Source of the DNA: Campylobacter sp. CCS1377
GTDB taxonomy: Bacteria > Campylobacterota > Campylobacteria > Campylobacterales > Campylobacteraceae
Assembly (NCBI RefSeq): GCF_040008265.1
Contig: NZ_CP155620.1
Coordinates: forward strand, 744,001 to 808,000
Length of the DNA: 64,000 nt
Reading direction: 5' to 3'
Shown here: positions 8,545 to 16,569 of the stretch, piece after piece
Numbering within the stretch: the first letter of the stretch is position 1
How the letters are laid out: each line of letters begins with the position of its first letter
Made by a program: the position numbers and the translations under genes
The notes under the pieces: model-generated
Told to the model about the DNA's origin: nothing
Seen by the model: only the letters and a program-made list of their open reading frames with translations
The model's database searches: none

Positions 8545-9810
8545 TTGGAAATTTGCGACTTAAGAAAAGATATTATTTTAAAAAAAAATACTTATTATTT
8601 TGATTTTACTGCAAGTGCTTTGGCTTTAAAAAGTGTAGAAAAAAAAATTCAGAAAATTCTTTTAACCTATGCAAATACTCATTCTGATAGTTCTTTAAAT
8701 TCTTTTATCACTCAAAAATATTTTGATGAGGCTAGAAGGGATATTAAAAAAAGCCTTTCTTTAGATGAAAATTTTGCTCTTATTGCTTGTGGAACAGGTT
8801 CAAGCGCTGCTATAAAAAAATTTCAAGAACTTTTGGGTATTTATATTCCACCGGTGCTTAAAGAAAGATATTTTAAAGATACAACTAAGGAAAAATTACC
8901 CTTAGTTATCGTTGGACCTTATGAGCATCATTCCAATGAATTGTCTTTTAGAGAGGGTTTGTGTGAGTGTGTGAGAGTTCCTTTGGATGATAAAGGAGAG
9001 ATTGATTTTGTGGTTTTTGAAAAACTCTTGCAAAAAAATTATCAGCGTCAAATCATAGTTAGTTTTTCTTTAGCTTCAAATGTAACAGGAATTTTAAGCG
9101 ATTATAAGCGTATTTCATTGTTGGCACGCCGTTTTAATGCTATTGTGGCTTTCGATGCTTCGTCTTTTGCGCCTTATAAAAATATTTCTTGTGAATTTTA
9201 TGATGCTTTATTTATCAGTTCGCATAAGTTTTTAGGTGGGGTAGGGGGTTGTGGGATTTTGGTGATTAAAAAGCAATTTTGTGGTAAAAAACCTAGTTTT
9301 GCAGCTGGAGGAACCGTAGCTTATGTTTCAAGGAATTCACAAAATTATTTATGCAATGAAGAAGCTTTGGAAGAGGGTGGAACACCAGGAATTTTGCAAC
9401 TTATCCGTGCTGCAATGGCTTTTAAAATTCGTGATGAAATTGGGCTTAGTAAAATTGAAAAATTAGACAATGAACTTAGAGATTATTTTTTTAAAAAAAT
9501 GCAAGAAATTTCAAATTTGGAGCTTTATGCAAGGAATTTAAAAAACAGACTTCCAATTTTTTCTTTTAATATCAAAGGAATTTCGCCTTTTGATTTAGCC
9601 TTTCATTTGAGTAAAAAATTTCATATCGAAACAAGGGCAGGTTGTGCTTGTGCTGGACCTTATGGACATGATTTGCTAAAACTTAAAGATAATGAAAAGC
9701 TTTCTTATAAACCTGGTTGGCTAAGAGTTGGTTTACACTATACTCATCAAAAAGAGGATATTGATTATTTTTTTGAAGCTTTGAAGAAAAGTATAAAAGA
9801 ATTATCTTAA
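8545..9810 (+). CDS. Class V PLP-dependent aminotransferase (cysteine-desulfurase-like)
   Basis: About 420 residues. The PLP lysine is Lys228 in SSHKFLGGVGGCG. The C-terminal RAGCACAGPYGHDLL contains the cysteine-rich loop of NifS/SufS-type desulfurases, although the surroundings differ from classical SufS, so the substrate is not assigned. I chose the TTG at 8545 over the in-frame TTG at 8539 because AAGG at 8534-8537 is seven bases from the former and only one from the latter. It is divergent from the DUF234-like gene and ends at a strong hairpin. Confidence 0.85.
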   Translation: MEICDLRKDIILKKNTYYFDFTASALALKSVEKKIQKILLTYANTHSDSSLNSFITQKYFDEARRDIKKSLSLDENFALIACGTGSSAAIKKFQELLGIYIPPVLKERYFKDTTKEKLPLVIVGPYEHHSNELSFREGLCECVRVPLDDKGEIDFVVFEKLLQKNYQRQIIVSFSLASNVTGILSDYKRISLLARRFNAIVAFDASSFAPYKNISCEFYDALFISSHKFLGGVGGCGILVIKKQFCGKKPSFAAGGTVAYVSRNSQNYLCNEEALEEGGTPGILQLIRAAMAFKIRDEIGLSKIEKLDNELRDYFFKKMQEISNLELYARNLKNRLPIFSFNIKGISPFDLAFHLSKKFHIETRAGCACAGPYGHDLLKLKDNEKLSYKPGWLRVGLHYTHQKEDIDYFFEALKKSIKELS

Positions 9811-9841
9811 TTTTCCAAAGCCAAATTGGCTTTGGAAAATT
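9809..9841. terminator. Bidirectional terminator, 16-bp perfect stem
   Basis: Bases 9809-9824 are perfectly complementary to 9826-9841 (core CCAAAGCCAA / TTGGCTTTGG). They lie between the convergent aminotransferase and amino-acid-binding-protein genes, with A/T runs on both sides. Confidence 0.85.
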
Positions 9842-9847
9842 TTAAAA

Positions 9848-10585
9848 TTATTGCAAATTGTATTTTTCAAGAAGTTTTTGATAAGTCCCATCATTTTGAA
9901 GATCTTTAATGCCTTTATTGAATTTAGCTAAAATTTGAGAATTTTTACCTTTATCAAAAGCAAAACTAAATCCGCTACTTCCATCATTTTCTTCAAAGAA
10001 TCCTTCTAAATCATCATTTTCTGCCAAAAATCCTTTAGAAACATCTTTATCGGCAATAACAGCATCGATTTTTCCAGCTTTTAAAGCAATGATAGCCACC
10101 GCAATAGCTTCATTGGCTTCTACTTTAGCATCTTGAATGGCTTTTGCTGTAGGCTCTTGAAGGGTTCCAAGTTGCACCCCGATACTTTTTCCTATAAGAT
10201 CTTCTTTGGTATTTAAACTAGCATCGGCTTTTCTTTTAAGATATAAGCTTTTAGTGTTGTAGTAAGTATCTGTAAAATCCATATTTGCACTTCTTTCAGG
10301 TGTAAGACTCATAGCTGAGGCAATCATATCGATTTTTCCTGTTTTTAAAGCAGAAATTAAACCATCAAAGCTCATTTCAACCCATTCGATTTTCACATTT
10401 TCTCTTTTTGCGATCTCTTCAACTAAATCCACATCAAAGCCTGTGAGTTTAGCATTTTCCTTATAATCAAAAGGTTTGTAATTTGGTGCAATACCAATTC
10501 TTATGGCTTCGTTGCTATCTGCATTTGAGCAAGCGGTAAATAAAAATCCAAAAACCGCAACTAAAATTAGGAGTATTTTTTTCAT
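9848..10585 (-). CDS. Amino-acid ABC transporter substrate-binding lipoprotein
   Basis: A 245-residue periplasmic binding protein of the SBP_bac_3 family. A lipoprotein signal ends at FLFTAC (Cys19), so it is predicted to be membrane-anchored. The mature part shows the family signature GFDVDLVEEIAKRE and the EMSFDGLISALKTGKIDMI segment. Homologues bind polar amino acids such as glutamine, cysteine or arginine; the specificity here is not readable. A permease of the matching class lies 1.5 kb away on the opposite strand, so the two may work together although they are not in one operon. Confidence 0.9.
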   Translation of the reverse strand: MKKILLILVAVFGFLFTACSNADSNEAIRIGIAPNYKPFDYKENAKLTGFDVDLVEEIAKRENVKIEWVEMSFDGLISALKTGKIDMIASAMSLTPERSANMDFTDTYYNTKSLYLKRKADASLNTKEDLIGKSIGVQLGTLQEPTAKAIQDAKVEANEAIAVAIIALKAGKIDAVIADKDVSKGFLAENDDLEGFFEENDGSSGFSFAFDKGKNSQILAKFNKGIKDLQNDGTYQKLLEKYNLQ

Positions 10586-10662
10586 GGTTTTTCCTTTATA
10601 GATAAATTTTTCGTTATTTTAACTATTTTGTTTAAATATTTGCACTTCATAAAATAAATATA

Positions 10663-10668
10663 TATAAT
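10663..10668 (+). promoter_or_regulatory. Probable sigma-70 -10 box for the AGCS symporter gene
   Basis: TATAAT followed by TGCG lies 32 bases before the symporter ATG, in a T-rich upstream context. Campylobacter sigma-70 promoters usually have a strong extended -10 and no firm -35. Confidence 0.5.
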
Positions 10669-10700
10669 TGCGTTTTTAATTTATTGTTTGGAATTTAAAA

Positions 10701-12038
10701 ATGTATGATTTGCTTTTAAATATCAATGATTTTTTTGTGACTTATATTTTAGTGGGTGCTTTGCTTTTGCTAGGTGTTGTTTATAGCTTTGTATTCAATT
10801 TCGCACAAATTTTTAAATTCAAACACAGCATTGCTTATTTTTTTAAAAACAACCAATCAGATAAACTTGCTTCATTGAGATCTTTAGCTATTAGTATTTG
10901 TGCGCAAGTTGGTGTAGGAAGTGTTGTAGGTGTAGCTACTGCGATTAAAGCTGGTGGTGCTGGTGCGGTCTTTTGGATGTGGGTAGGTGCGTTTTTGGGT
11001 ATGGCTAGTATTATGGCAGAAGTTCTTTTGGCGCAAAAATTTAGAATTTTTAAAAATAACCAATACTTAGGCGGTCCAGCCTTTTATATACTAGAAGGCT
11101 TGAAAGGAATTTTAGGTACAAGGTTTGCTAAAATTTTATCTTATACTTTTGCCTTGTCCTTGATCATAGCTTTGGGCTTTATAGGACAGATGACTCAAAG
11201 CAATGCCATAGCTATATCTTTTAAAGATGCTTTTGGTATAAATGAAATTATAAGTGGTTTATTTGTAGCCTTACTTGGTGCTTTTGTGATTTTTGGTGGA
11301 GTCAAGCGCATTGTTTTATTTTCGGAATTTTTAGCACCATTTATGGCAGTGTTGTATTTACTTTGTACGGCTTATGTTTTGTTTAAATTTTCAGATAAAA
11401 TTTTATTTTGCTTAGAATTTATTTTTATTTCTGCTTTTAATCCTGAGGCTGTGATGGGAGGTTTGCTGGGTATTGGTGTAAAAGAAGCTTTGCATTATGG
11501 AATATCTAGAGGACTTATTGCTAATGAAGCAGGTATGGGTTCTATCCCTCATGCTTATGTAAATTCCAAAGACAGTAATCCACTAAATTTAGCCTTTAGT
11601 GCTATGCTTTCAGTTTTTATCACTACCATGTTAATTTGCACTGCAACGGCTTTGATTATTTTACTTACCAATACACAGAATTTAAATTCAGATATAATGA
11701 TGCAAAATGCATTTATCGTGGTTTTTGGAAATTTTGGAAGTATAATTTTAGCACTTTGTATATTTTTCTTTGCTTTTACAACGATAATAGCTTGGTATTA
11801 TTTTGCAAGAATTAATGTTTTATTTTTATTTAATGAAAAAATATTAGCAATTTTTAAAATTTTAGTATTATTTTTTATTATTTTAGGGGCAATTTTGCAA
11901 ATAGACTTGGTTTGGGAATTATCAGACTTTTTTAATACCTTAATGGTTATTCCTAATGCTTTGGCTTTAATCTTGCTTTTACCTCTTGTGAGAAAAATTT
12001 ACAAAGAGTGCAAAAAGAAGGCACAGTGTAATTTTTGA
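10701..12038 (+). CDS. Sodium:alanine/glycine symporter (AGCS family)
   Basis: A polytopic inner-membrane protein of 445 residues with about ten hydrophobic segments. The AGCS signature lies in the first third: GVGSVVGVATAIKAGGAGAVFWMWVGAFLGM, split here only by description. GLIANEAGMGSIPHA supplies the second family motif. It imports small neutral amino acids with Na+ or H+. It stands alone between divergent and co-directional transporter genes, which makes this short stretch an amino-acid-uptake neighbourhood. Confidence 0.93.
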   Translation: MYDLLLNINDFFVTYILVGALLLLGVVYSFVFNFAQIFKFKHSIAYFFKNNQSDKLASLRSLAISICAQVGVGSVVGVATAIKAGGAGAVFWMWVGAFLGMASIMAEVLLAQKFRIFKNNQYLGGPAFYILEGLKGILGTRFAKILSYTFALSLIIALGFIGQMTQSNAIAISFKDAFGINEIISGLFVALLGAFVIFGGVKRIVLFSEFLAPFMAVLYLLCTAYVLFKFSDKILFCLEFIFISAFNPEAVMGGLLGIGVKEALHYGISRGLIANEAGMGSIPHAYVNSKDSNPLNLAFSAMLSVFITTMLICTATALIILLTNTQNLNSDIMMQNAFIVVFGNFGSIILALCIFFFAFTTIIAWYYFARINVLFLFNEKILAIFKILVLFFIILGAILQIDLVWELSDFFNTLMVIPNALALILLLPLVRKIYKECKKKAQCNF

Positions 12039-12126
12039 TTTTGATAATGTTTTTTATCAAATTTTAAAAATATTGCGTTAAAATCAATCAAAATTTTAGA
12101 ATAAAATATTTTTAAAAGGGTAAAAA

Positions 12127-12912
12127 TTGAATTTATTTATCGACAAATTGCAAAGGAGTAAAAAACACAAAAATTTAAGTTTTAGTGCCTTGGTATTTAA
12201 TACTTCTATTTTATTTGTGACTTTTGTAACTTTTGTTTTGTGTTTTTTAAATTTTAGTGCTTATAATTTTGATTTTACTGCGGTTTATGAGTATAGGGAA
12301 AAATTTTTTAAAGGTTTTTTAAATACTATTTTAATCAGTTTTTTTTCTTTGATTTTAAGCATTATTTTTTCTTTGATTTTGGCAAGTTTTAGTTTTAGTC
12401 AGATTATTATCTTAAGGATGTTTGCAAAGTTTTATACTGAGCTTATTCGTGGAACACCTTTTTTGGTTCAAATTTTGATTTTTTATTATATCATTGCAGA
12501 TAGTTTGGGGCTTGAGAATCGCTATATAGCTGGGGTTGTGATTTTATCTTTGTTTTCTTGTGCCTATATTAGTGAAATTTTTAGAGCTGGAATTTTAAGT
12601 GTAAGTAATGTGGCTTATGAAAATGCTAAGGCTTTGGGCTTAAAAGAATACCAAATTTATTTATATGTTATCTTTCCTCAAGCCTTTAAAAATGTTTTGC
12701 CGCCTTTAAGTGGGCAGTTTGCAAATTTGATCAAAGATAGTTCTTTACTAAGCATTATTGCCCTAAATGAGCTTACGCAAAGCGCGCAAGAGATTAACTC
12801 ATATACCTTTTCGACTTTAGAGGCTTATATTCCTTTGGCTTTTTGTTATTTGCTTTTAACTTTACCAATTGCTATTTTTTCTAGATATTTAGAATCTTTT
12901 TGTCAAAAATAA
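12127..12912 (+). CDS. Polar amino-acid ABC transporter permease (HisM/GlnP family)
   Basis: A 261-residue inner-membrane permease. Spans are predicted near residues 22-50, 65-90, 120-150 and 225-250. The EAA loop that docks the ATPase is ENAKALGLKEYQIYLYVIFPQ followed by VLPPLSGQF (residues about 159-195). The ELIRGTPFLVQILI motif is characteristic of the His/Glu/Gln permease class. TTG at 12127 is the start, with AAAAGGG six bases upstream. No ATP-binding subunit is adjacent, so it must come from elsewhere in the genome. Confidence 0.9.
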   Translation: MNLFIDKLQRSKKHKNLSFSALVFNTSILFVTFVTFVLCFLNFSAYNFDFTAVYEYREKFFKGFLNTILISFFSLILSIIFSLILASFSFSQIIILRMFAKFYTELIRGTPFLVQILIFYYIIADSLGLENRYIAGVVILSLFSCAYISEIFRAGILSVSNVAYENAKALGLKEYQIYLYVIFPQAFKNVLPPLSGQFANLIKDSSLLSIIALNELTQSAQEINSYTFSTLEAYIPLAFCYLLLTLPIAIFSRYLESFCQK

Positions 12913-12922
12913 CTTTTAACTC

Positions 12923-12951
12923 TTGACAAAGCGGTGGTATTTTGGCATAAT
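12923..12951 (+). promoter_or_regulatory. Near-consensus sigma-70 promoter of the tRNA operon
   Basis: TTGACA at 12923-12928 and CATAAT at 12946-12951 are separated by exactly 17 bases, and the first tRNA begins 21 bases later. A full -35 box is uncommon in Campylobacter and fits a stable-RNA operon. Confidence 0.8.
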
Positions 12952-12972
12952 CACATTTTTATTTTAAAAATT

Positions 12973-13048
12973 GTCTCGTTAGCTCAGCCGGTAGAGCATC
13001 TCCCTTTTAAGGAGGGGGCCGTTGGTTCGAATCCAACACGGGACACCA
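12973..13048 (+). tRNA. tRNA-Lys(TTT), copy 1
   Basis: A 76-base cloverleaf with acceptor GTCTCGT/ACGGGAC, anticodon loop CTTTTAA (anticodon TTT), T-loop TTCGAAT and encoded CCA. Confidence 0.97.
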
Positions 13049-13050
13049 TT

Positions 13051-13126
13051 GGTCGCTTAGCTCAGTTGGTAGAGCGCCACCCTTACAAGGTGGATGTCAT
13101 AAGTTCGAGTCTTATAGCGACCACCA
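13051..13126 (+). tRNA. tRNA-Val(TAC), copy 1
   Basis: 76 bases, acceptor GGTCGCT/AGCGACC, anticodon stem CCACC/GGTGG with loop CTTACAA (anticodon TAC), and encoded CCA. Confidence 0.97.
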
Positions 13127-13146
13127 TTTTTAATCTTTCTTTGGAT

Positions 13147-13223
13147 GCAGCGGTAGTTCAGCTGGTTAGAATGCCGCCCTGTCACGGCGGAGGTCGCGGG
13201 TTCGAGCCCCGTCCGCTGCGCCA
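13147..13223 (+). tRNA. tRNA-Asp(GTC), copy 1
   Basis: 77 bases, acceptor GCAGCGG/CCGCTGC, anticodon stem CCGCC/GGCGG with loop CTGTCAC (anticodon GTC), discriminator G and encoded CCA. Confidence 0.97.
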
Positions 13224-13227
13224 CTTT

Positions 13228-13303
13228 GTCTCGTTAGCTCAGCCGGTAGAGCATCTCCCTTTTAAGGAGGGGGCCGTTGGTTCGAATCCAACACGGGACA
13301 CCA
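13228..13303 (+). tRNA. tRNA-Lys(TTT), copy 2
   Basis: Identical to the tRNA-Lys at 12973-13048. Together with the repeated Val/Asp pair it shows the operon grew by segmental duplication. Confidence 0.97.
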
Positions 13304-13330
13304 TTTTTTCGTATATTATTATAGGGTAAA

Positions 13331-13406
13331 GACCCTTTCGTCTAGTGGCCCAGGACAACACTCTCTCTGTGTGGAAACAGAGGTTCAAATCCTCTAGGGG
13401 TCGCCA
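13331..13406 (+). tRNA. tRNA-Glu-like gene with aberrant anticodon arm (reads CTC)
   Basis: The body is a good bacterial tRNA-Glu: acceptor GACCCTT/AGGGGTC, D-arm GTCT...GGAC, T-arm GAGG-TTCAAAT-CCTC and encoded CCA. Aligned by position, the anticodon arm is ACACT, loop CTCTCTG, TGTGG. The formal anticodon is CTC rather than the expected TTC. Pairs 27-43 (A/G) and 31-39 (T/T) are mismatched, and position 37 is T instead of a purine. It may be a decayed tRNA, a rare Glu(CTC) isoacceptor or a sequencing problem. Confidence 0.7.
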
Positions 13407-13412
13407 AAACTT

Positions 13413-13488
13413 GGTCGCTTAGCTCAGTTGGTAGAGCGCCACCCTTACAAGGTGGATGTCATAAGTTCGAGTCTTATAGCGACCACCA
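13413..13488 (+). tRNA. tRNA-Val(TAC), copy 2
   Basis: Identical to 13051-13126. Confidence 0.97.
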
Positions 13489-13508
13489 TTTTTAATCTTT
13501 CTTTGGAT

Positions 13509-13585
13509 GCAGCGGTAGTTCAGCTGGTTAGAATGCCGCCCTGTCACGGCGGAGGTCGCGGGTTCGAGCCCCGTCCGCTGCGCCA
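13509..13585 (+). tRNA. tRNA-Asp(GTC), copy 2
   Basis: Identical to 13147-13223; last gene of the tRNA operon. Confidence 0.97.
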
Positions 13586-13672
13586 CTTCTTAAATTAAAA
13601 TTGAATTTTTTGTAGTAAAACTGTTTAATAGATAGGAATCTTAAAATCAAATATAAATTGTTACATAATATT

Positions 13673-14098
13673 TCATTTATAAAATCCTCCTAATAACTCA
13701 AATATATATACCATAGCCACTAAAAAAATATATCCACATAAAAAAGTTATTAAAATTCTCCAAGCTCTTAAAAAGATAAAAATTATAGGTGCAAAAATAA
13801 AAAATAAAATTTTAAAATTATAGATAAACTCATGATATTTCATATATATAAATATTAATATCACAAGCAACAATAATGCAAAAAAATTTTTAGCATAAAG
13901 CATATTCAATATAAAAATAAATAGCATAAAAAACAAAATAATAAATTGATTGTAATTGTTACTAATATAGAGATATATCATAGGAATGATAAAAATCCCT
14001 ACACTACACACAAACCAAGCAATTTGCCCACTTGATATACTATCTACTCCTTTACTTTCTAGCTTTGTTTTGAGTTTAGAATAAATAGGAATTTGCAA
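13673..14098 (-). CDS. Hypothetical four-span membrane protein
   Basis: 141 residues, not recognised. After a charged N-terminus (about 1-24) there are hydrophobic segments near 27-45, 50-68, 70-85 and 98-135. TTG at 14098 is the start because AGGAG lies five bases upstream. The gene overlaps the 3' end of the decayed reading frame at 14076-14400 and closes a run of effector/immunity remnants. A small membrane protein at the end of such a series may be an immunity protein, but this is inferred only from position. Confidence 0.55.
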   Translation of the reverse strand: MQIPIYSKLKTKLESKGVDSISSGQIAWFVCSVGIFIIPMIYLYISNNYNQFIILFFMLFIFILNMLYAKNFFALLLLVILIFIYMKYHEFIYNFKILFFIFAPIIFIFLRAWRILITFLCGYIFLVAMVYIFELLGGFYK

Positions 14099-14400
14099 AT
14101 TTACTCCTAATACAGATAAATTGTTTTATTATAACTGATTTGCTTAATATTTTTAATTCATTTAAATTTTTGTTTTTAAGATATTCTTGTTTTGATTCTT
14201 CATCTATTTTGTCTAATTCATCAGGACTTTTATTTTTAATAAATTCTAAGAAAATCCAAAGATACTTTCCAATCCACTAGATAGATATAAATTCTTACAT
14301 AGTATTTCACAAAAATCTTTACTTTATAAAATTTAAATTTATAATATTTTTCCACCTAAAAACCATAACCATAAGTGACTATAAATATAGTAAAATGTCT
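14076..14400 (-). pseudogene. Remnant of a T6SS-associated immunity-like gene (C-terminal part)
   Basis: A reading frame without start reads ...FLEFIKNKSPDELDKIDEES... and continues to a stop at 14076. The KSxDELDKI segment matches the C-terminus of the frameshifted lipoprotein gene at 14884-15588 (KSLDELDKIGR). Upstream, other frames give YGYGF-type fragments resembling the family's NDYGIF block. It looks like the degraded tail of a paralogue. Boundaries are approximate. Confidence 0.4.
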
Positions 14401-14446
14401 ATCGCTCTAAAACATATAAAAAATCTGATTATAAATTATCAAAATG

Positions 14447-14805
14447 CTAAAATTTATCTTTAATGTCAAAAAACTGCTCGTCTTTTTTATCAATTTTCTT
14501 TAATGGCATAAAATAAGTCCCCAAAATCTTATAAAGCACTAAAAGTACCAAAGTCGGTATTATCATACTCCCTAATGTAACCCCAACAAAAAAAGTAAAA
14601 GATCTACCACCACAATCATAATAACAACAACGGCGAATATAGGTATCATTCCATCCAAAACTGCAGTTTTGTATTTAGACTTATAACGCATTTTGTATTT
14701 TTTACACTCAACAACCCCACCTTACTAAAAAAGACTGAAATATCGACAAACTTTCATTTTATCTATCTCTTCGCCACATTCTTCACATTTTTGAGTAAAT
14801 GCCAT
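14447..14805 (-). pseudogene. Zinc-ribbon membrane protein, frameshifted
   Basis: From an ATG at 14805 (AAGGA ahead) the frame reads a CxxC zinc-ribbon start (QKCEECGEEIDKMKVC) and stops early. The sequence resumes in a second frame (CKKYKMRYKSKYKTAVLDGM, then a hydrophobic span) and again in a third (GVTLGSMIIPTLVLL, second span, then a charged tail) to a stop at 14447. Read together this is a protein of about 115 residues with a ribbon and two membrane spans, broken by at least two indels. Confidence 0.55.
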
Positions 14806-14883
14806 TTCAATTCCTTGATTTTTAAATTTGTAATAACTTTATTTTAACATGAAATCTCTATTCTAAATTCTCTTAAAAAATTT

Positions 14884-15588
14884 TTACCTCCCTATTTTAT
14901 CAAGCTCATCAAGACTTTTGCCTTTGCTAAGTCCTAAGAACACATGAGGGTTTCCCTCACTGCCCATCATAAAGCCCCAATCATTAACATAGATTCCAAG
15001 AGAGTATTTGTAATTATATATCATTAATTCTCTTTCTTTTGTTTGAAATTAACTATTTGGCGATAAAGTGTATTATACTCATAATGATAAGGTGAATATC
15101 GTAAATATTTTTCTGTGCCTATATATTCTTTATTATCAAATGCCTTTTGTTCCATTATCTTAGCATTTTCTTTCCAAGTTTTACCATAAAGCAAAGGCTC
15201 GCATCTTATATATTTTTTAGAATCATCATGCATAGAAAAACTTTTTCTTGTCCAACCTGTATAATATTCAAAACCAGCTATATGTAAGTAAAAAATTTCG
15301 TCTTCTCTTGTTGTAACATTTTCTATCAACATATACATATGTCTGCTTAAAACAACACGCCTAGCACTCGTAGAAGGTAAGTTAAACAAATCTTCTAACT
15401 TTATACCATGTTTTATAGGTCTTGCATACACTACCTTTCCTACTTCCTCTTTGCATAATCTTTCAAATTCTTTATACTCAAATCTAAACTTTTGGTATAA
15501 AAGCACGATAGCTTGTAGGATAAAAACAACCTTTTACCGAAACAAATACAATTAAACCTGCAATAAAAGGCAATGTAATATATTTCAT
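14884..15588 (-). pseudogene. Lipoprotein of the T6SS immunity-like family, two frameshifts
   Basis: An ATG at 15588 opens a lipoprotein signal (FIAGLIVFVSVKGC) that runs off frame after RAFIPK. One extra A in an A-run shifts the rest into the 15024-15506 frame (FRFEYKEFERLCKEEVGKVVY). That frame stops after KQKKEN, and the family tail LGIYVNDWGFMMGSEG...LDELDKIGR continues in a third frame to 14884. The order lipobox, YxEFxxLC, NDxGxxxGxEG parallels the genes at 15826-16428 and 35433-36029, so this is a broken paralogue. The central open stretch of 160 codons is not an independent gene. Confidence 0.7.
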
Positions 15589-15626
15589 ACTTTATTGCCT
15601 TTTACTATGTTTTTAGATTAGTTATC

Positions 15627-15785
15627 CTATCTGCATAAAGCCATAAAGGGTGCAAGGGTTGAATTCTTATCATTCTCATTGATTAAATGCAACATCGCAT
15701 AACTTGCATCAGCTACATTAGCATAGTCTAAGAATTTAGCAATTAAGTCTAATTTAGCTTCCTGTGTTTTAATGTTTTTGCTTAT
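15627..15785 (-). pseudogene. N-terminal fragment of a lipase-type T6SS effector, start codon lost
   Basis: The frame SKNIKTQEAKLDLIAKFLDY, then AN-ADASYAML, matches residues 2-36 of the 1405-residue effector at 36067 almost codon for codon, then ends after about 50 codons. The codon aligned with the effector's ATG is ATA. It sits just after the chimeric membrane gene, the same position the intact effector holds on the right, so an effector once stood here and was deleted. Confidence 0.75.
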
Positions 15786-15825
15786 TTTATATTCCTATCT
15801 TAAGCTCATTATGCTTTTAAATTTT

Positions 15826-16428
15826 TTATCTAACATCTTCACAATATAACCTTCTATGATATCTAAAATAGAATCCAGCGCCCTCATCGCCTCCTAAGAA
15901 TATACCATAATCATTATAAATATAGGATAAATGTGTTGAATAATGAATGCCATCATAATAATCTTCAAATGTAACTTCTGTTAAAGTAAATTTATCCTTT
16001 TGCAATACATTAATGCTTTTTGATTTTTTAAAATCAAAATATATTTTTTTATTTATTTTTTGATTAAAAAAGAATTCTCCTTTTTCATCATGTTTTGTAT
16101 TTCCTTTTTCTCTATTGCTAAATATTTCCCAATAAGCTTTATCATAAATTACTACTTTATTGTCTATATCTTTACACAACTTCTTAAATTCATAATATTG
16201 TGGATCCATATATTTATAAGAACAGCCTCCTGCTAAGAATAATAAAAGATATACAGGCGAAAGAAACAAAGTAAATTTTTTAAATATTGTTTTAAAATTT
16301 ATAGTTTTTGTTTTATTTTTTAATTTATAAAAGATTTTAGTGCTAAAATATAAAATGATAGAAAATATAAAAACAAAAAAGAAAAATATAAGAATAAATA
16401 TTAAAAGATTAATAAAGAATTCCAGCAT
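15826..16428 (-). CDS. Membrane/lipoprotein of a T6SS immunity-like family, left version
   Basis: 200 residues. A long N-terminal hydrophobic helix (7-30) is followed by a second hydrophobic stretch ending in a lipobox-like LFLAGGC (Cys69), then a soluble region. Residues 1-81 are identical to the gene at 35433-36029, and the remainder is only family-similar (NDYGIFLGGDEGAGFYFRY near the end). The switch coincides with the outer edge of the inverted repeat. It is downstream of tssL in the same direction, and next to an effector in the right copy, which suggests an envelope immunity role; this is not proven. Confidence 0.6.
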   Translation of the reverse strand: MLEFFINLLIFILIFFFFVFIFSIILYFSTKIFYKLKNKTKTINFKTIFKKFTLFLSPVYLLLFLAGGCSYKYMDPQYYEFKKLCKDIDNKVVIYDKAYWEIFSNREKGNTKHDEKGEFFFNQKINKKIYFDFKKSKSINVLQKDKFTLTEVTFEDYYDGIHYSTHLSYIYNDYGIFLGGDEGAGFYFRYHRRLYCEDVR

Positions 16429-16438
16429 TATTATCCTT

Positions 16439-16501
16439 TTAAAAAACCTCGATCACTAAATGATTGATTTGATAGCTGATTGCTTGAATTTTTTTATGCA
16501 T
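16439..16501 (-). CDS. Possible 20-residue peptide (left copy)
   Basis: A short frame, MHKKIQAISYQINHLVIEVF, begins five bases after a strong GGAGGA site in the gap between tssL and the membrane gene. It has an identical copy at 35360-35422. Nothing is known of it. It may be a leader peptide or the remnant of a larger gene. Confidence 0.3.
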   Translation of the reverse strand: MHKKIQAISYQINHLVIEVF

Positions 16502-16569
16502 TACTCCTCCCCTATCCACAAATTCACACTTAAATTATTCTTGTGTATGGCTTATCTTAATTTATAAGA

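Larger units (their letters stand above)
13049..13226 (+). repeat. Direct repeat, copy 1 (tRNA-Val + tRNA-Asp block)
   Basis: This 178-base block, including the 20-base spacer between the two tRNAs, is repeated without visible change at 13411-13588. The Lys tRNA with its flanks (12971-13050) is likewise repeated at 13226-13305. Confidence 0.95.
13411..13588 (+). repeat. Direct repeat, copy 2 (tRNA-Val + tRNA-Asp block)
   Basis: Second copy of the 178-base block at 13049-13226. The tRNA-Glu-like gene is inserted between the duplicated Lys and this block. Confidence 0.95.

Noticed and set aside
12934-13329. A 131-codon open frame across the tRNA cluster
   Set aside because: It runs through four tRNA genes and its apparent repeats are tRNA repeats; not protein-coding.
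15024-15506. A 160-residue protein as a gene of its own
   Set aside because: The lipoprotein signal upstream and the family tail downstream lie in other frames; it is the middle of a frameshifted gene.
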